Shown one piece after another: positions 45,280 to 56,670 of a DNA stretch of 64,000 bases. The notes under the pieces were generated by a model. That model searched no databases. It was not told the origin of the DNA and was given only the letters and a program-made list of their open reading frames with translations. The stretch comes from Cryptomeria japonica (taxonomy: Eukaryota; Streptophyta; Pinopsida; Cupressales; Cupressaceae), in contig NC_081409.1 in assembly GCF_030272615.1 (NCBI RefSeq), positions 209,915,190 through 209,979,189 on the forward strand. Reading direction: 5' to 3'. The position numbers and the translations under genes are program-made. Within the stretch, counting starts at the first letter, position 1, and each line of letters opens with the position of its first letter.

Positions 45280-47381
45280 TTACAATTGACGGGACCGAGA
45301 GCTAGATGTGATAAGAAGTCAAGATCAAATTGAAGCTAGTTGTTCATTTAATGTAGTGATTGAGTGAAGTAACTAAGATCTGGTTTGGTTTTAGGAACGA
45401 TCTATCTTGTGTAAGACATTATCTAAGTTATCTTAGGTTTGATAAGATGTTTTTTGAACTAGCTTAGAAGATGATCAACAAAATCATGCAACACAATGGA
45501 AAATGTACACTATCAACGTTGTTTATGCTCAGGAGGATGATAACCAGTTTTACGCTTGCTGTAGACTGTTTTAGGCAAGTTTGACTATTCTAGACTGACA
45601 AAACCAGAAATTCATATGATAGGTTTTATAGGACCAGACGATAGTGTAATAGCTTCAGGAAATGACAATATTGTTTCATAAAAGTTGCTGCCTTGGACTG
45701 TACGATAGATGGGTATGTCTGAAATGACAAACTGTTTAGTGCAAAGGTTTATCGTATGACATAGGATTTAGGATGAAATGACAATTCTCAAAACCAAATG
45801 ACAGACAATGAGGGATCATATGACATAGGATGGAGGATCAAATGATAGATTGTTAGGACTGATGGAATATCGTACGACACAGAATATGAAGCAAGATGAT
45901 AAATCAGAAGACTCGTACGACTGTCTGGACAGAGGTTAAATTCTGAGTTTTCAATGACTGGCAAGGACTAATTTTTGATATAGGACTAATTTTCAATGAT
46001 GGACAGGGACTAGTTGTTGACACTGACAGAGTTTATCACTTAGTTGCTATTGTTTTCTCCATTTTTGGTATTCCAATTTTAGTTTCAGGGATGAAAACAT
46101 AGAAAATACGTAATACGAATAATAACTCCAATCACAACATGCAAACCATATGGAAGTTGTCTTAGAGAAGAAAACATTTTCTTTTTGACTTAGGTATACA
46201 CGCAATAGCTAATCAAAATGCGGCCATTGAGTCTCACGTGATGGATTCTCAATGCCGTATTAGCTGACTCCAAATGCTAATGGGGGCACGATATGGCAAG
46301 TGTCTTGGGAGAGTTACTATCTCTCTTGCACAAATATTATCAACCTTTTGGAGGTAAACTGGGTAGTTTCTAATTTGAATTGGAATTAGTAAGGGGTCCG
46401 TTCAGTACGACAAGGTATAACTCAATTAAGAAGTCTCCCAGCCTTGGAAACCAAGGTTTAATATAATCAAAGGTACATAGGAGAGCTATTCCTGAGCACT
46501 GTCGTTGACTTGATTTTCATCAAATCACGTTTTTTTTATAGTGGGTTGGAGTACTTGGCATTTAACCATTCCCACTTGGGTCGTTCCCATCTCACCGGTC
46601 ATAATGGCTATAGAGTTACTAGCTCCTCGGGAGGGCAGGCCTGTTAAAGATATGCAAATCTCAAACTTAAAGAAAATGCCTCAAGGGTAGATATTTTTGA
46701 TTGTCTATAAAGACAAGAGCATACTCTCCTACCTCTCAAAATTTTCTTAAAACACAAAATACAAATTTGTTCTTTAACCAGATAGCAAGTTCAGTGCCCA
46801 AAAATAAATTTAATGAATACACAATGTTTGGTTGATTCTCTTTAGGCAACCTGCAAAAACAACGCATCAGTAGTCATGTTGTTTTATTCTTTGACAGACA
46901 TATGTTTGATAGGTAAATTCTTTGACAAGTGTTCTGCATGAAACTGGTTAGGCTGTGAAAATATCAAGCAGACAGAAAACAATTCAGGGTTAGCGTCAGT
47001 GTAATCAAAATTGGGTAGAAAACCTAAAGAATGAAACTTGTTTTAACCCAACAGAATACAACATCGTATGACAATTATCACAGAATAAAATTACCAAAGC
47101 CTTTTATCGTATGAGTTAGAACTCAACACAAAATGATAGAAGACAAAATCAGATATTCAGAACAACATTTCGTACAAGTCCATTTACTGGTTCATATGAT
47201 AAAACAGATACTTCAATAGAATGTCGTACGATACAGTAATACCACTCGTACGATATTTCACAGAGATTATACAGACGAAACTTGCAGGATAATAAAAAAA
47301 AAAATTGAGGCCGAAGTATTGAATTTCGTATATCGTAACTATTAGATCCTTGAAATCTAGAAAGTTATAAGGAATTTCTTA
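45280..47381 (-). mobile_element. Gypsy leader, array copy A, with LINE piece at its far end
   Basis: The 2.1-kb leader upstream (minus sense) of gag A. It contains motif clusters with exact TCGTACGA at 47,224-47,231 and 47,246-47,253, a central conserved part with 'gggagagttactatctc' and 'gttcccatctcaccgg', and the phrase 'ttgaggccgaagta' near 47,304. Its last 48 bp (47,334-47,381) read on the plus strand as RNYQILEIQKVIRNFL, the LINE ORF2 sequence at the 24.3-kb junction. A 26-bp filler then leads into gag copy B. Confidence 0.65.
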
Positions 47382-47393
47382 TTGAATTTTGTC

Positions 47394-48233
47394 TCACAAG
47401 GATCGGATATGGAAGGGTATCATCTTGGAAGAAATGGAAAGGTATAAGGGAATCATCATGGGATTCCAATGAGATAGGATCTTTTTCAACCATTGGATAG
47501 GATGGCCTTGAGATAGCCCTTGAGGATCAACGTGGAAAGTTTCATCATTAGGTTCATTATTTGAGAGACATGATATGGATTGTTGTTGAGAATCCTTAGG
47601 AGATGGAGGCATCATGGAAGATATGTAGGCTACATGTAAGCCATTGCTAGACATAGGTTTATAATTTTGATCATGCTTGGAAATAGTTCCTTCTTTTTCT
47701 TTAGGTGAGTCATTAGGATCTTCAATATCAATGACATCGTTATCAATGAGATCTTGAATCTTATGTTTTAATTCTAGGCACATTGAAGTCTTGTGTTTGT
47801 TATGTCTATGATATGCACAATATTTACTCAAAATTTCACATCCCCATGTGGTATTTTTAGGCAGTATGATAAGATTATTCTCAAGAAGCTCTTTCAAAGT
47901 CAACTCAATAGATTGCGCCAAAGGGGTAAACTGTCTATCTAGGGAATATATGTCTTTTTGTCTTGGTGAAGGTGTCTTGTGATCTCGTATGAGATTTTGA
48001 TTTTGATTTCCAATTACTTTTTGATTCAACTTATGTAATTGTTTTAGCATTTCTTGAAGTCTAGAGTTCTTGATATCATGAAATTTAGCCTCAAGAGGGA
48101 TCATTGAATCTTTTTGTTGAGCTTGAATGTCATATATATCTCTCTTGAGATCTTGAATTTGTTGGGCCAAGGTAGCCATGGGCTTCTTACTTTTATCAGA
48201 ATTTTTAAAAGAGCTTCTATTTTGAACAGGCAT
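47394..48233 (-). CDS. Gypsy gag fragment, array copy B (open, 279 codons)
   Basis: The only array copy with an unbroken frame. Residues 1-15 correspond to the gag start (MPVQNRSSFKNSDKSKK). The segment QQIQDLKRDIYDIQAQQK is a likely coiled coil, SLDRQFTPLAQSIELTLKEL leads to the knuckle-like C-A-Y-H-R-H-N-K-H-K-T-S-M-C at about residues 145-160, and LELKHKIQDLIDNDVIDIED follows. The last 20 residues run into array-joint sequence. Compared with the longer gag start at 22,254 the main capsid-like region is missing, so this is a deletion derivative without protease or RT. An intact frame may be chance survival. The codon that is CGA in copy A and TGA in C and D is CAA here (48,114-48,116). Confidence 0.6.
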   Translation of the reverse strand: MPVQNRSSFKNSDKSKKPMATLAQQIQDLKRDIYDIQAQQKDSMIPLEAKFHDIKNSRLQEMLKQLHKLNQKVIGNQNQNLIRDHKTPSPRQKDIYSLDRQFTPLAQSIELTLKELLENNLIILPKNTTWGCEILSKYCAYHRHNKHKTSMCLELKHKIQDLIDNDVIDIEDPNDSPKEKEGTISKHDQNYKPMSSNGLHVAYISSMMPPSPKDSQQQSISCLSNNEPNDETFHVDPQGLSQGHPIQWLKKILSHWNPMMIPLYLSISSKMIPFHIRSL

Positions 48234-50361
48234 TTACAACCGATGGGACCGAGAGCTAGATGTGATGCAGAAGTCAAGATCAAATTGAAGCTATTTGTTC
48301 GTTTAACGTAGTGATTGAGTGAAGTAACTAAGATTAGCTATTTGTTCATTTAACATAGTGATTGAGTGAAGTAACTAAGATCTAGTCTAGTTTCAGGAAT
48401 GATCTAACACGTGTAAGATGTTATCGAAGTTATCTTAGGTTTGATAAGATGTTGTTTGAACTAGCTCAGAAGATGATCGACAAAATTGTGCAATGCAATG
48501 ACAAAGGTACACTATCAAGGTTGTTTATGCTCAGGAGGATGATAACCAGTTTTACACTCGCTGTAGACTATTTTACGCAAGTTGGATTGTTATGGACTGA
48601 CAAAATCAGATATTCGTACGACTGGCTTTACAGGACTAGATGACAGTGTTATAGCTTCAGGAAAATGACAATATTGTTTTATACGAGTTGCTACCTAGGA
48701 CCATATGATAGATGGGTATGTCTGAAATGACAAACTGTTTAGTGCAAAGGTTTATTGTACGACACAGGATTCAAGATAAAATGACAATTCTCAGAACCAG
48801 ATGACAGACAATCAAGGCTCGTATGACACATGATGGAGGATTAAACGACAGACTGTTAGGACTGATGGAATATCGTACGACTCAAAATATGAAGCAGGAC
48901 GATAAATTAGAAGACTCATACGACTGTGTCTAGACAGAGGTCAAATTCTGAGTTTTCAATGACTAACAAGGACCAATTTTTGATATAGGACTGATTTTCA
49001 ATGACCGATAGGGACTAGTTTTTGATATTGACAGAGTTTATCACTGAGTTACTTGGTATTGTTTTCTCCATCTATGGTATTCCAGTGTCAGTTTCAGGGA
49101 TGAAAACACAAAAAACATGCAATATGAATAATAACTTCAATCACAAAATGCAAACCCTATGGAAGTTGGCTTAGAGAAGAAAACATTTGCTTGTTGACTT
49201 AGGTACACACCCAATAGCTAATCAGAATACGACCGTTGAGTCTCAAGCAATGGATTCTCAATGTCGTATTAGTCGACTCCAAATGCTAATGGGGGCACGA
49301 TATGGCAAGTGTCTTGGGAGAGTTACTATCTCTCTTGTACAAATATTATCAACCTTTCGAAGGTGAACCAGGTAGCTTATAATTTGAATTGGAACTAGTA
49401 AGGGGTCTGTTCGACGCATCGAGGTATAAAATCAATTAAGAGGTTTGTCAGCCTTGAAAACCAAGGTTTAATATACCAGAAGGTACAAAGGAGAGTTGTT
49501 CCCGAGCACTGCCGTTGAATTGATTTTCATCAAATCATATTTGTTTTATAGTGGGTTGGAGTACTTGGCGTTTAGCCATTCCCACTTGGGTCGTTCCCCT
49601 CTCATCGACCGTAATGACTATAGAGTTATTAGCTCCTTGGGAGGGCAGGCTCGCTAAAGATATGTAAATCTCAAACTTAAAGAAAATGCCTCAAGAGTCA
49701 GGATTTCTATTTGTCTATACAGACAAGAGCATACTCTCCTACCTCTCAGAATTCTCTTAAAACACAAAATACAAATTTGTTCTTTAACAAGATAGCAAGT
49801 TAGGTGCCTAAAAATGAATTTAAGGAATACGTGATGTTTGGTTGATTCTCTTTAGGCAACCTGAAAAAACATCGCATTAGTAGTCATGTTGTTTTATTCT
49901 TTGACAAGCCTTCTACAAGAAACTGGTTAGGCTATGAAAATATGAGGCAGATAGAAGACAATTTAGGGTTAGCATTAGTGTAATCAAAATTGGGCAGAAA
50001 ACCTGAAGAATGAAAGTTGTTTTAACCCAACAGAATACAACATCATACGACAATTCTCACAGAATAAAACAACAAAAGCCTTTTATCGTACAAGTTAGAA
50101 CTGACCATAAAATGACAGAAGACAAAATCAGATATTCAGAACAACATTTCGTACAAGTCCATTTAATAGTTCGTACGATAAAATAGAGACTTGGATACAA
50201 TGTCATATGATACAGTAAAATCAGTCATACGATATTTCACAGAGATTGTATGGGTGAAATCTACAGGATAATAAAAAAAAGATTTTGAGGCCGAAGTATT
50301 GAATTTCATATATCATAACTATCAGATCCTTAAAATCCAGAAAGTTATAAGGAAATTCTTA
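48234..50361 (-). mobile_element. Gypsy leader, array copy B
   Basis: Same module as copy A, with a private tandem duplication of about 46 bp at 48,289-48,381 ('gctatttgttcgtttaacg...' repeated as 'gctatttgttcatttaaca...'). TCGTACGA-like motifs occur around 48,610-48,900 and 50,040-50,240. The LINE piece occupies 50,314-50,361. Confidence 0.65.
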
Positions 50362-50445
50362 TTGAATTCTGTCTCACAAGGATCGATTATGGAAGGGTAT
50401 TATCTTGGAAGAAATGGAAAGGTATAAGGGAATCATCATGGGATT

Positions 50446-51213
50446 TCAGTGAGATAGGATCTTTTTCAACCATTGGATAGGATGGCCCTGAGATAGCCCT
50501 TGAGAATCAACGTGGAAAGTTTTATCATTAGGTTCATTATTTGAGAGACATGATATGGATTGTTTTTGAGAAGCCTTAGGAGATGGAGGCATCATGGAAG
50601 AGATGTAGGCTACATGTAAGCCATTGCTAGACACAGGTTCATAATTTTGGTCATGCTTGGAAATAGTTCCTTCTTTTTCTTTAGGTGAGTCATTAGGATC
50701 GTCAATATCAATGACGTCGTTATCAATGAGATCTTGAATCTTATGTTTTAATTCTAGGAACATTGAAGTCTTGTGTTTGTTATGTCTATGATATGCACAA
50801 TATTTACTCAAAATTTCACATCCCCATGTGGTCTTTTTAGGCAGTATGATAAGATTATACTCAAGAAGCTCTTTCAAAGTCGACTCAATAGATTGCCCCA
50901 AAGGTGTAAACTGTCTATCTAGGGAATATATGTCTTTTTGTCTTGGTGAAGATGTCTTGTGATCTTGTATGAGATTTGGATTTTTATTTCCAAATACTTT
51001 TTGATCCAACTTATGTAATTGTTTTAACATTTCTTGAAGTGTAGTGTTCTTCATATCATGTAATTTTATCGCAAGAGGGGTCATTGAATCTTTTCATTGA
51101 GCTTGAATGTCATAAATATCTCTCTTGAGATCTTGAATTTGTTGGGCCAAGGTAGCCATGGGCTTCTTACTTTTGTCAGAATTTTTAAAAGAGCTTATGT
51201 TTTGAATAGGCAT
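50446..51213 (-). pseudogene. Gypsy gag fragment, array copy C
   Basis: Starts at 51,213 (MPIQNISSFKNSDKSKKPMA). A TGA at 51,094-51,096 interrupts it where copy A has CGA. From 51,084 the frame is open to 50,446: KQLHKLDQKVFGNKNPNLIQ, RQFTPLGQSIESTLKELLEY, the knuckle-like C-A-Y-H-R-H-N-K-H-K-T-S-M with the final Cys changed to Phe, then LELKHKIQDLIDNDVIDIDD. Loss of that cysteine would damage a metal site, if there was one. Confidence 0.65.
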
Positions 51214-53320
51214 TTACAATTGACGGCACTGAGAGCTAGATGTGATGCAGAAGTCAAGATCAAATTGAAGCTAGTTGTTCATTTAACGTAGTGATTGAGT
51301 GAAGTAACTAAGCTTTGGTCCGGTTTCAGGAATGATCTATCCTGTGTAAGACATTATATAAGTTATCATAAGTTTGATAAGATGTTTGAACTAGCTTAGA
51401 AGATGATCAACAAAATTGTGCAACACAACAGAAAAGGTACACTATCAATGTTGTTTATGCTCAGGAGGATGATAACTAGTTTTACGCTCGCTATAGACTA
51501 TTTTAGGCATGTTTGACTATTCTGGACTGACAGAATCAGAGATTCGTACGACAATTTTTATAGGACCAGATGATAGTGTAATAGCTTCAGGAAAATGACA
51601 ATGTTGTTTTGTACGAGTTGCTACTTAGGACCGTACAATAGATGGGTATGTCTGAAACGACAAATAGTTTAGTGCAAAGGTTTATCGTACGACACAGGAT
51701 TTAGGATGAAATGATGATTCTCAGAACCGGACGACAAACAATCAAGGCTCGTACGAAATAGAATGGAGGATCAAATGACAGACTGTTAGGACTGATGGAA
51801 TATCGTACGACACAAAATATGAAGCAGGATGATAAATCAAAAGACTCTTACAACTATTTCTAGATAGAGGTTAAATTCGGAGTTTTCAATGACTGACAAG
51901 GACCAATTTCTAATATAGGACTGATTTTCAATGACCGACAGGGACTAGTTTTTGACATTGATAGAGTTTATCACTGAGTTACTTGGTATTGTTTTCTCCA
52001 TTTTTGGTATTCCAAGTTTAGTTTCGGGGATGAAAACACAGAAAACACGTAATACGAATAATAACTCCAATCACAACATGCAAACCCTATGGAAGTTGGC
52101 GTAGAGAAGAAAACCTTTTCAAGCTGACTTAGGTACACACCCAATAGAAAATCAAAATACGGCCGTTGAGTCTCATGCAATAGATTCTCAATGTCATATT
52201 AGCTGACTCCAAATGCTAATGGGGGAACGATATGGCAAGTGTCTTGGGAGAGTTACTATCTCTCTTGTACAAAGATTATCAACCTTTTGGAGGTGAGCCG
52301 GGTAGCTTCTAATTTGAAATTGAATTATTAAGGGATTTGTTCGGCGCGTCGAGGTATAAACTCAATTAAGAGGTCTCCCAGCCTTGAAAACCAAGGTTTA
52401 ATATACCCAAAGGTACGGAGGAGAGTTGTTCCCGAGCACTGCCACTGACTTGATTTTCATCAAATCACATTTGTTTTATAGTGGGTTGGAGTACTTGATG
52501 TTTAGTCATTCCCACTTGGGTCATTCCCCTCTCACCGACTGTAATGGCTATAGAGTTATTAGTTCCTCAGGAGGGCAAGCCCACTAAAGATATGCAAATC
52601 TCAAACTTAAAGAAAATGCCTCAAGGGTCAAGATTTCTGATTGTCTATACAGACAAGAGAATACTCTCCTACCTCTCATAATTCTCTTGAAACACAAAAT
52701 ACAATTTTTTTCTTTAACGAGATAGCAAGTTAGGTTCCTAAAAAGGAATTTAAGGAATAAATGATGTTTTGTTGATTTTCTTTAGGCAACCTGCAAAAAA
52801 TAACACATTTGTTGTCATGTAGTTTTATTCTTTGATAGGCATATGTTTGATTGTTAAATTATTTGACAAGCGTTCTTTAAGAAACTGGTTAGGTTATGAA
52901 AATATTAGGCAAACAGAAGACAATTTAGGGTTAGCGCCAGCATAATCAAAATTGGTTAGAAAACCTAAAGGATGAAACTTATTTTAACCAAATAGAATAC
53001 AACATCGTATGACAATTATCACATAATAAAATGACAAAAGCCTTTTGTACAAGTTAGAACTGAGCATAAAATGATAGAAGATAAAATCAGATATTCAAAA
53101 CAGCATTTCGTACGAGTCCATTTATTGGTTCATACGATAAAATAGAGACTTTGACAGAATGTTGTATGATATAGTAATACAACTCATACGATATTTCACA
53201 GAGATTGTATAGACAAAACCTGTAGGATAATAAAAAAATATTTTGAGGCCGAAGTATTGAATTTTGTATATCGTAACTATCAGATCCTTGAAATCCAGAA
53301 AGTTATAAGGATTTTCTTAT
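51214..53320 (-). mobile_element. Gypsy leader, array copy C
   Basis: Same module. This copy preserves the motif cluster best, with exact TCGTACGA at 51,544, 51,685, 51,749 and 51,803. The central conserved segment and the LINE piece (53,272-53,319) are present. No open frame longer than 70 codons. Confidence 0.65.
51540..51815 (-). promoter_or_regulatory. Cluster of palindromic TCGTACGA motifs in the leader
   Basis: Exact octamers TCGTACGA start at 51,544, 51,685, 51,749 and 51,803. Between them are one-to-three-base variants (for example GTACGAG at 51,611, CGTACAATA at 51,642, GAACCGGACGACA at 51,724). Most carry 'tg' or 'ca' just outside, giving TGTCGTACGA on the minus (sense) strand, spaced roughly 35-65 bp. 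The core GTAC and the form TCGTACAA match the published SBP-box (SQUAMOSA promoter-binding protein) and copper-response cores, which is suggestive only. As RNA, each octamer could pair with any other. Equivalent clusters are in the other leader copies and at 13,650-13,900. Confidence 0.35.
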
Positions 53321-54171
53321 TGAATTCTATCTCACAAGGATCAGATATGGAAGGGTATCATCTTGGAAGAAATGGAAAGGTATAAGGGAATCATCATGGG
53401 ATTCCAGTGAGATAGGATCTTTTTCAACCATTGGATAGGATGGCCCTAAGATAGCCCTTGAGGATCAACGTGGAAAGTTTCAACATTAGGTTCATTATTT
53501 GAGAGACATGATATTGATTGTTGTTGAGAAGCCTAAGGAGATGGAGGCATCATGGAAGAGATATAGGCTACATGTAAGCCATTGCTAGACACAAGTTCAT
53601 AATTTTGATGATTCTTGGAAATAGTTCCTTCTTTTTCTTTAGGTGAGTCATTAGGATCTTCAATATCAATGACATCGTTATCAATGAGATCTTGAATCTT
53701 ATGTTTTAATTCTAGGCACATTGAAGTCTTGTGTTTTTTATGTCTATGATTTGCATAGTATTTACTCAAAATTTCACATTCCCATGTAGTCTTTTTAGGC
53801 AATATGATAAGATTATGCTCAAAAATCTCTTTCAAAGTCAGCTCAATAGATTGCCCCAAAGGTGTAAACTGTCTATCTAGGGAATATATGTCTTTTTATC
53901 TTGGTGAAGGTGTCTTGTGATCTTGTATGAGATTTGGATTTTGATTTCCAATTACTTTTTGATCCAACTTATGTAATTGTTTTAGCATTTCTTGAAGTCT
54001 AGTGTCCTTGATATCATGAAATTTTGTCTCAAGAGGGGTCATTGAATCTTTTCATTGAGCTTGAATGTCATATATATCTCTCTTGAGATCTTGAATTTGT
54101 TGGGCCAAGGTAGCCATGTGCTTCTTACTTTTGTCAGAATTTTTAAAAGAGCTTCTGTTTTGAACAACCAT
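53321..54171 (-). pseudogene. Gypsy gag fragment, array copy D
   Basis: Starts at 54,171 (MVVQNRSSFKNSDKSKKHMA). A TGA at 54,052-54,054 and another stop before KDIYSLDR break it. The open part 53,859-53,533 has FTPLGQSIELTLKEIFEHNL-like sequence, the knuckle region as C-E-I-L-S-K-Y-Y-A-N-H-R-H-K-K-H, where the first Cys of the C-A-Y-H motif is Tyr, then LELKHKIQDLIDNDVIDIED. It is inactive by the same criteria as copy C. Confidence 0.65.
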
Positions 54172-54980
54172 TTACAACCAATGGGATTGAGAGCTAGATG
54201 TGATGCAGAAGTCAAGATCAAATTGAAGCTAGTTGTTCATTTAACGTAGTGATTGAGTGAAGTAACTAAGATCTGGTCTGGTTTCAAGAATGATCTATCC
54301 TGTGTAAGACATTATTTAAGTTATCTTAGGTTTGATAAGATGTTGTTTGAACTAGATTAGAAGATGATTGAAAAAATCATGCAACCCAACGACATAGGTA
54401 CACTATCAAGGTTGTTTATGCTCAGGAGGATGATAACCAATTTTACGCTCGCTATAGATTGTTTTATTACGCTCGCTATAGATTGTTTTAGGCAAGTTTG
54501 ACTATCCAGGACTGACAAAATCAGAGATTTGTATGACGTGTTTTACAGGAGCAGATGATAGTGTAATAGCTTCAGGAAAATGACAATACTATGTCGTACG
54601 AGTTGCTTCCTAGGACCGTACGATAGATGGATATGTCTTAAACAACAAAATGTGTAGTGCAAAGGTTTATCGTACAAAACAGGATTTAGGATGAAACGAC
54701 AATTCTCAAAACCGGATGACAGATAATTAGGGCTCGTATGACACAGGATGGAGGATCAAACGACAAACTGTTGGGACTGATGGAATATCGTACAACATAG
54801 AATATGAAGCAAGATGATAAATCAGAAGACTCGTATGATTGTGTCTAGATAGAGGTTAAATTCTGAGTTTTCAATGACTAACTAGGACCAATTTTTGATA
54901 TAGGACTGATTTTCAATGACTGGCAGGGACTATTTTTTGACACTAACATAGTTTATCACTGAGTTACTTGGTATTGTTTT
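54172..54980 (-). mobile_element. Gypsy leader, array copy D, truncated
   Basis: First 0.8 kb of the leader (the part next to gag), with a private 25-bp tandem duplication at 54,442-54,490 ('ttacgctcgctatagattgt' twice). It ends in '...gtattgttttct', where R copy 2 begins (54,981). The last 240 bp are duplicated at 56,430-56,670. Confidence 0.65.
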
Positions 54981-56140
54981 CTATAACCTCGTCGGAGCTC
55001 TAAAAGTTTGCTGCCAGTGAGGCTCTATTCAGGATATATTTGAAGTTAGAATAATCCATGTAGCTAGTCATATAGGATGCTAAGGATCTTTAGTGAACAC
55101 AAGAGCATGAAGTAACTCATTTGAACTCACATGGGCAAAAGAAGATCAAAGTTTCAAGAATCTATCGGGATGTTTTCTGTGTCTCCATTTGTAAATCCTA
55201 GTCACTAAGTGTGTTAATTTTAATGTTCCAAGGGACCTTAAGGATCGATTGATTTCTTATCTATGAAATGTTTTGTACCTCCAATTCAAATGATGTATTA
55301 CAAAGTGCTAAACAAACATAGTCATCCTTGTTCAAATAGGAAATGCATCTTCATCATGCATATTGCATCAACATAGGTGATATCAAAAATTCATTGTCTC
55401 CACATGCATTTTGCAGATCATCATGTCATATAGGTCTGCATACTAGGGGCATAACTGAGAAAATCCTAAAAAAATAAAAATCAATAAAATGTCCTAAACA
55501 AACTCCTAAAAAAATCATAAAATGTCTTGAACAAAATCCTAAAAAACAAAAAAAACTCACTAAATAAAAAAAACTAACAAAATCGAAGCAAGAAAGCATA
55601 GACTATCCTTCAAACCAAATCAACCACAAACAAACTCTCAAGTTTTGCAATCAAACTTATCGCATGTCTTGTTAATCAATCTATCAAACTCTATCAAACA
55701 TCAACATGTCTTATACAAGGAAGGGTACACTCAAAACCAAACAGATCGATCTTATACGGGGTGCTTACTCTTTGAAACCAAAAATTCCTATCAATGATCA
55801 CACAAATAAAAACAATGACATTGATCAATATGGTTACTGGATTTCATCCAGGTTAGTCTTTTCTCTTGTACTAAAGTACTGCATCTTTGATTTCACTTGT
55901 ACATATCTTTTAGTCACTTTTGTGACATCCTGGTTCGTTGGTACCCTCATGGATTGAAACTGATTAATGTCCGAGTCTTAGGTTAATTGACTGAGCAATT
56001 TACATGTCCTAAGTAGTATCCACCAAGTCATCTTTACGTCAGTGAAACCTGGTCATCCATTCTGAGTCAGTTACTTGTCTCCTGACTGCTGAAGAGTTTT
56101 ATCACTGAGTACACAAGCAAAACAACATTACTAAAGGCAA
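54981..56140 (+). repeat. R repeat, copy 2
   Basis: Begins CTATAACCTCGTCGGAGCTC directly after the truncated leader and ends near 56,140, where it passes into inverted L-start sequence through an 8-bp microhomology (gcaatcta). It contains the 'cctaaaaaaatcataaaatg' short repeats at 55,470-55,545 and a plus-strand frame 55,706-55,957 (PINDHTNKNNDIDQYGYWIS) matching those in the other copies. Confidence 0.6.
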
Positions 56141-56429
56141 TCTAAACTCGCATGTACTAGAAGGAAATGGGTTTCTTTGTAATGGTTTATTATTTATTGA
56201 TTATTGATTTACTAATCATGCATCTACTGACTTAATTGAAGTGTTGTGTATTTCAGATATAGATACAGGTTCACTTTTCACATAGATTTTTTTAACTAGG
56301 TTTATTGAGAATTTGCATTGAGATATTGCATATTAGTTATTTCATATTGCTTAAATCATTTAGCTTAAATATTCATATATTTCTTAAATCATGTTAGATT
56401 AATCTTGCATATCTACCTTACATCTTACG
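56133..56429 (-). repeat. Two scrambled inverted pieces of the L repeat start
   Basis: 56,133-56,281 is the reverse complement of the first ~145 bp of L (11,546-11,690), ending in CACTTTTCACA. 56,285-56,425 is the reverse complement of a later piece (about 11,690-11,815, 'gagaatttgcattgagatatt'). In a simple inverted copy the later piece would come first, so two L fragments have been joined or the segment was rearranged. Confidence 0.5.
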
Positions 56430-56670
56430 ACACAGGATGGAGGATCAAACGACAAACTGTTAGGACTGATGGAATATCGTACGACACAAAATATGAAGCA
56501 GGATGATAAATCAGAAGACTTGTATAATTGTGTCTAGACAGAGGTTAAATTCTGAGTTTCCAATGACTGACAAGGACCAATTTTGATATAGGACTAATTT
56601 TCAATGACCGACAGGGACTAGTTTTTTACACTAACAAGAGTTTATCACTGAGTTACTTGGCATTGTTTTC
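56430..56670 (-). repeat. Duplicated leader piece
   Basis: Repeats 54,741-54,980 (starts 'acacaggatggaggatcaaa') at an offset of 1,689 bp, including one TCGTACGA octamer near 56,478. It shows that leader piece, R and L piece were duplicated as one block. Confidence 0.7.

Larger units (their letters stand above)
44460..54980 (-). repeat. Tandem array of ~2.96-kb gag-leader units (four copies)
   Basis: Corresponding points recur at 45,279, 48,233, 51,213 and 54,171 (gag starts: intervals 2,954, 2,980, 2,958) and at 47,381, 50,361 and 53,319 (unit joints: 2,980, 2,958). Each internal unit is gag fragment, then leader, then a 48-bp LINE piece and a filler TTGAATTCTGTCTCACAAGG before the next gag fragment. 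The joint is the same in all, so amplification followed a single joining event. Copy B has a private ~46-bp duplication (48,289-48,381) and copy D a private ~25-bp one (54,442-54,490), which argues against a trivial assembly repeat. The fourth copy is cut at 54,980 by R sequence. Confidence 0.85.

Noticed and set aside
44460-54980. CRISPR-like array, because of regular repeats
   Set aside because: The units are about 3 kb with coding relics, in plant-type DNA. There are no short repeats with unique spacers and no cas genes.
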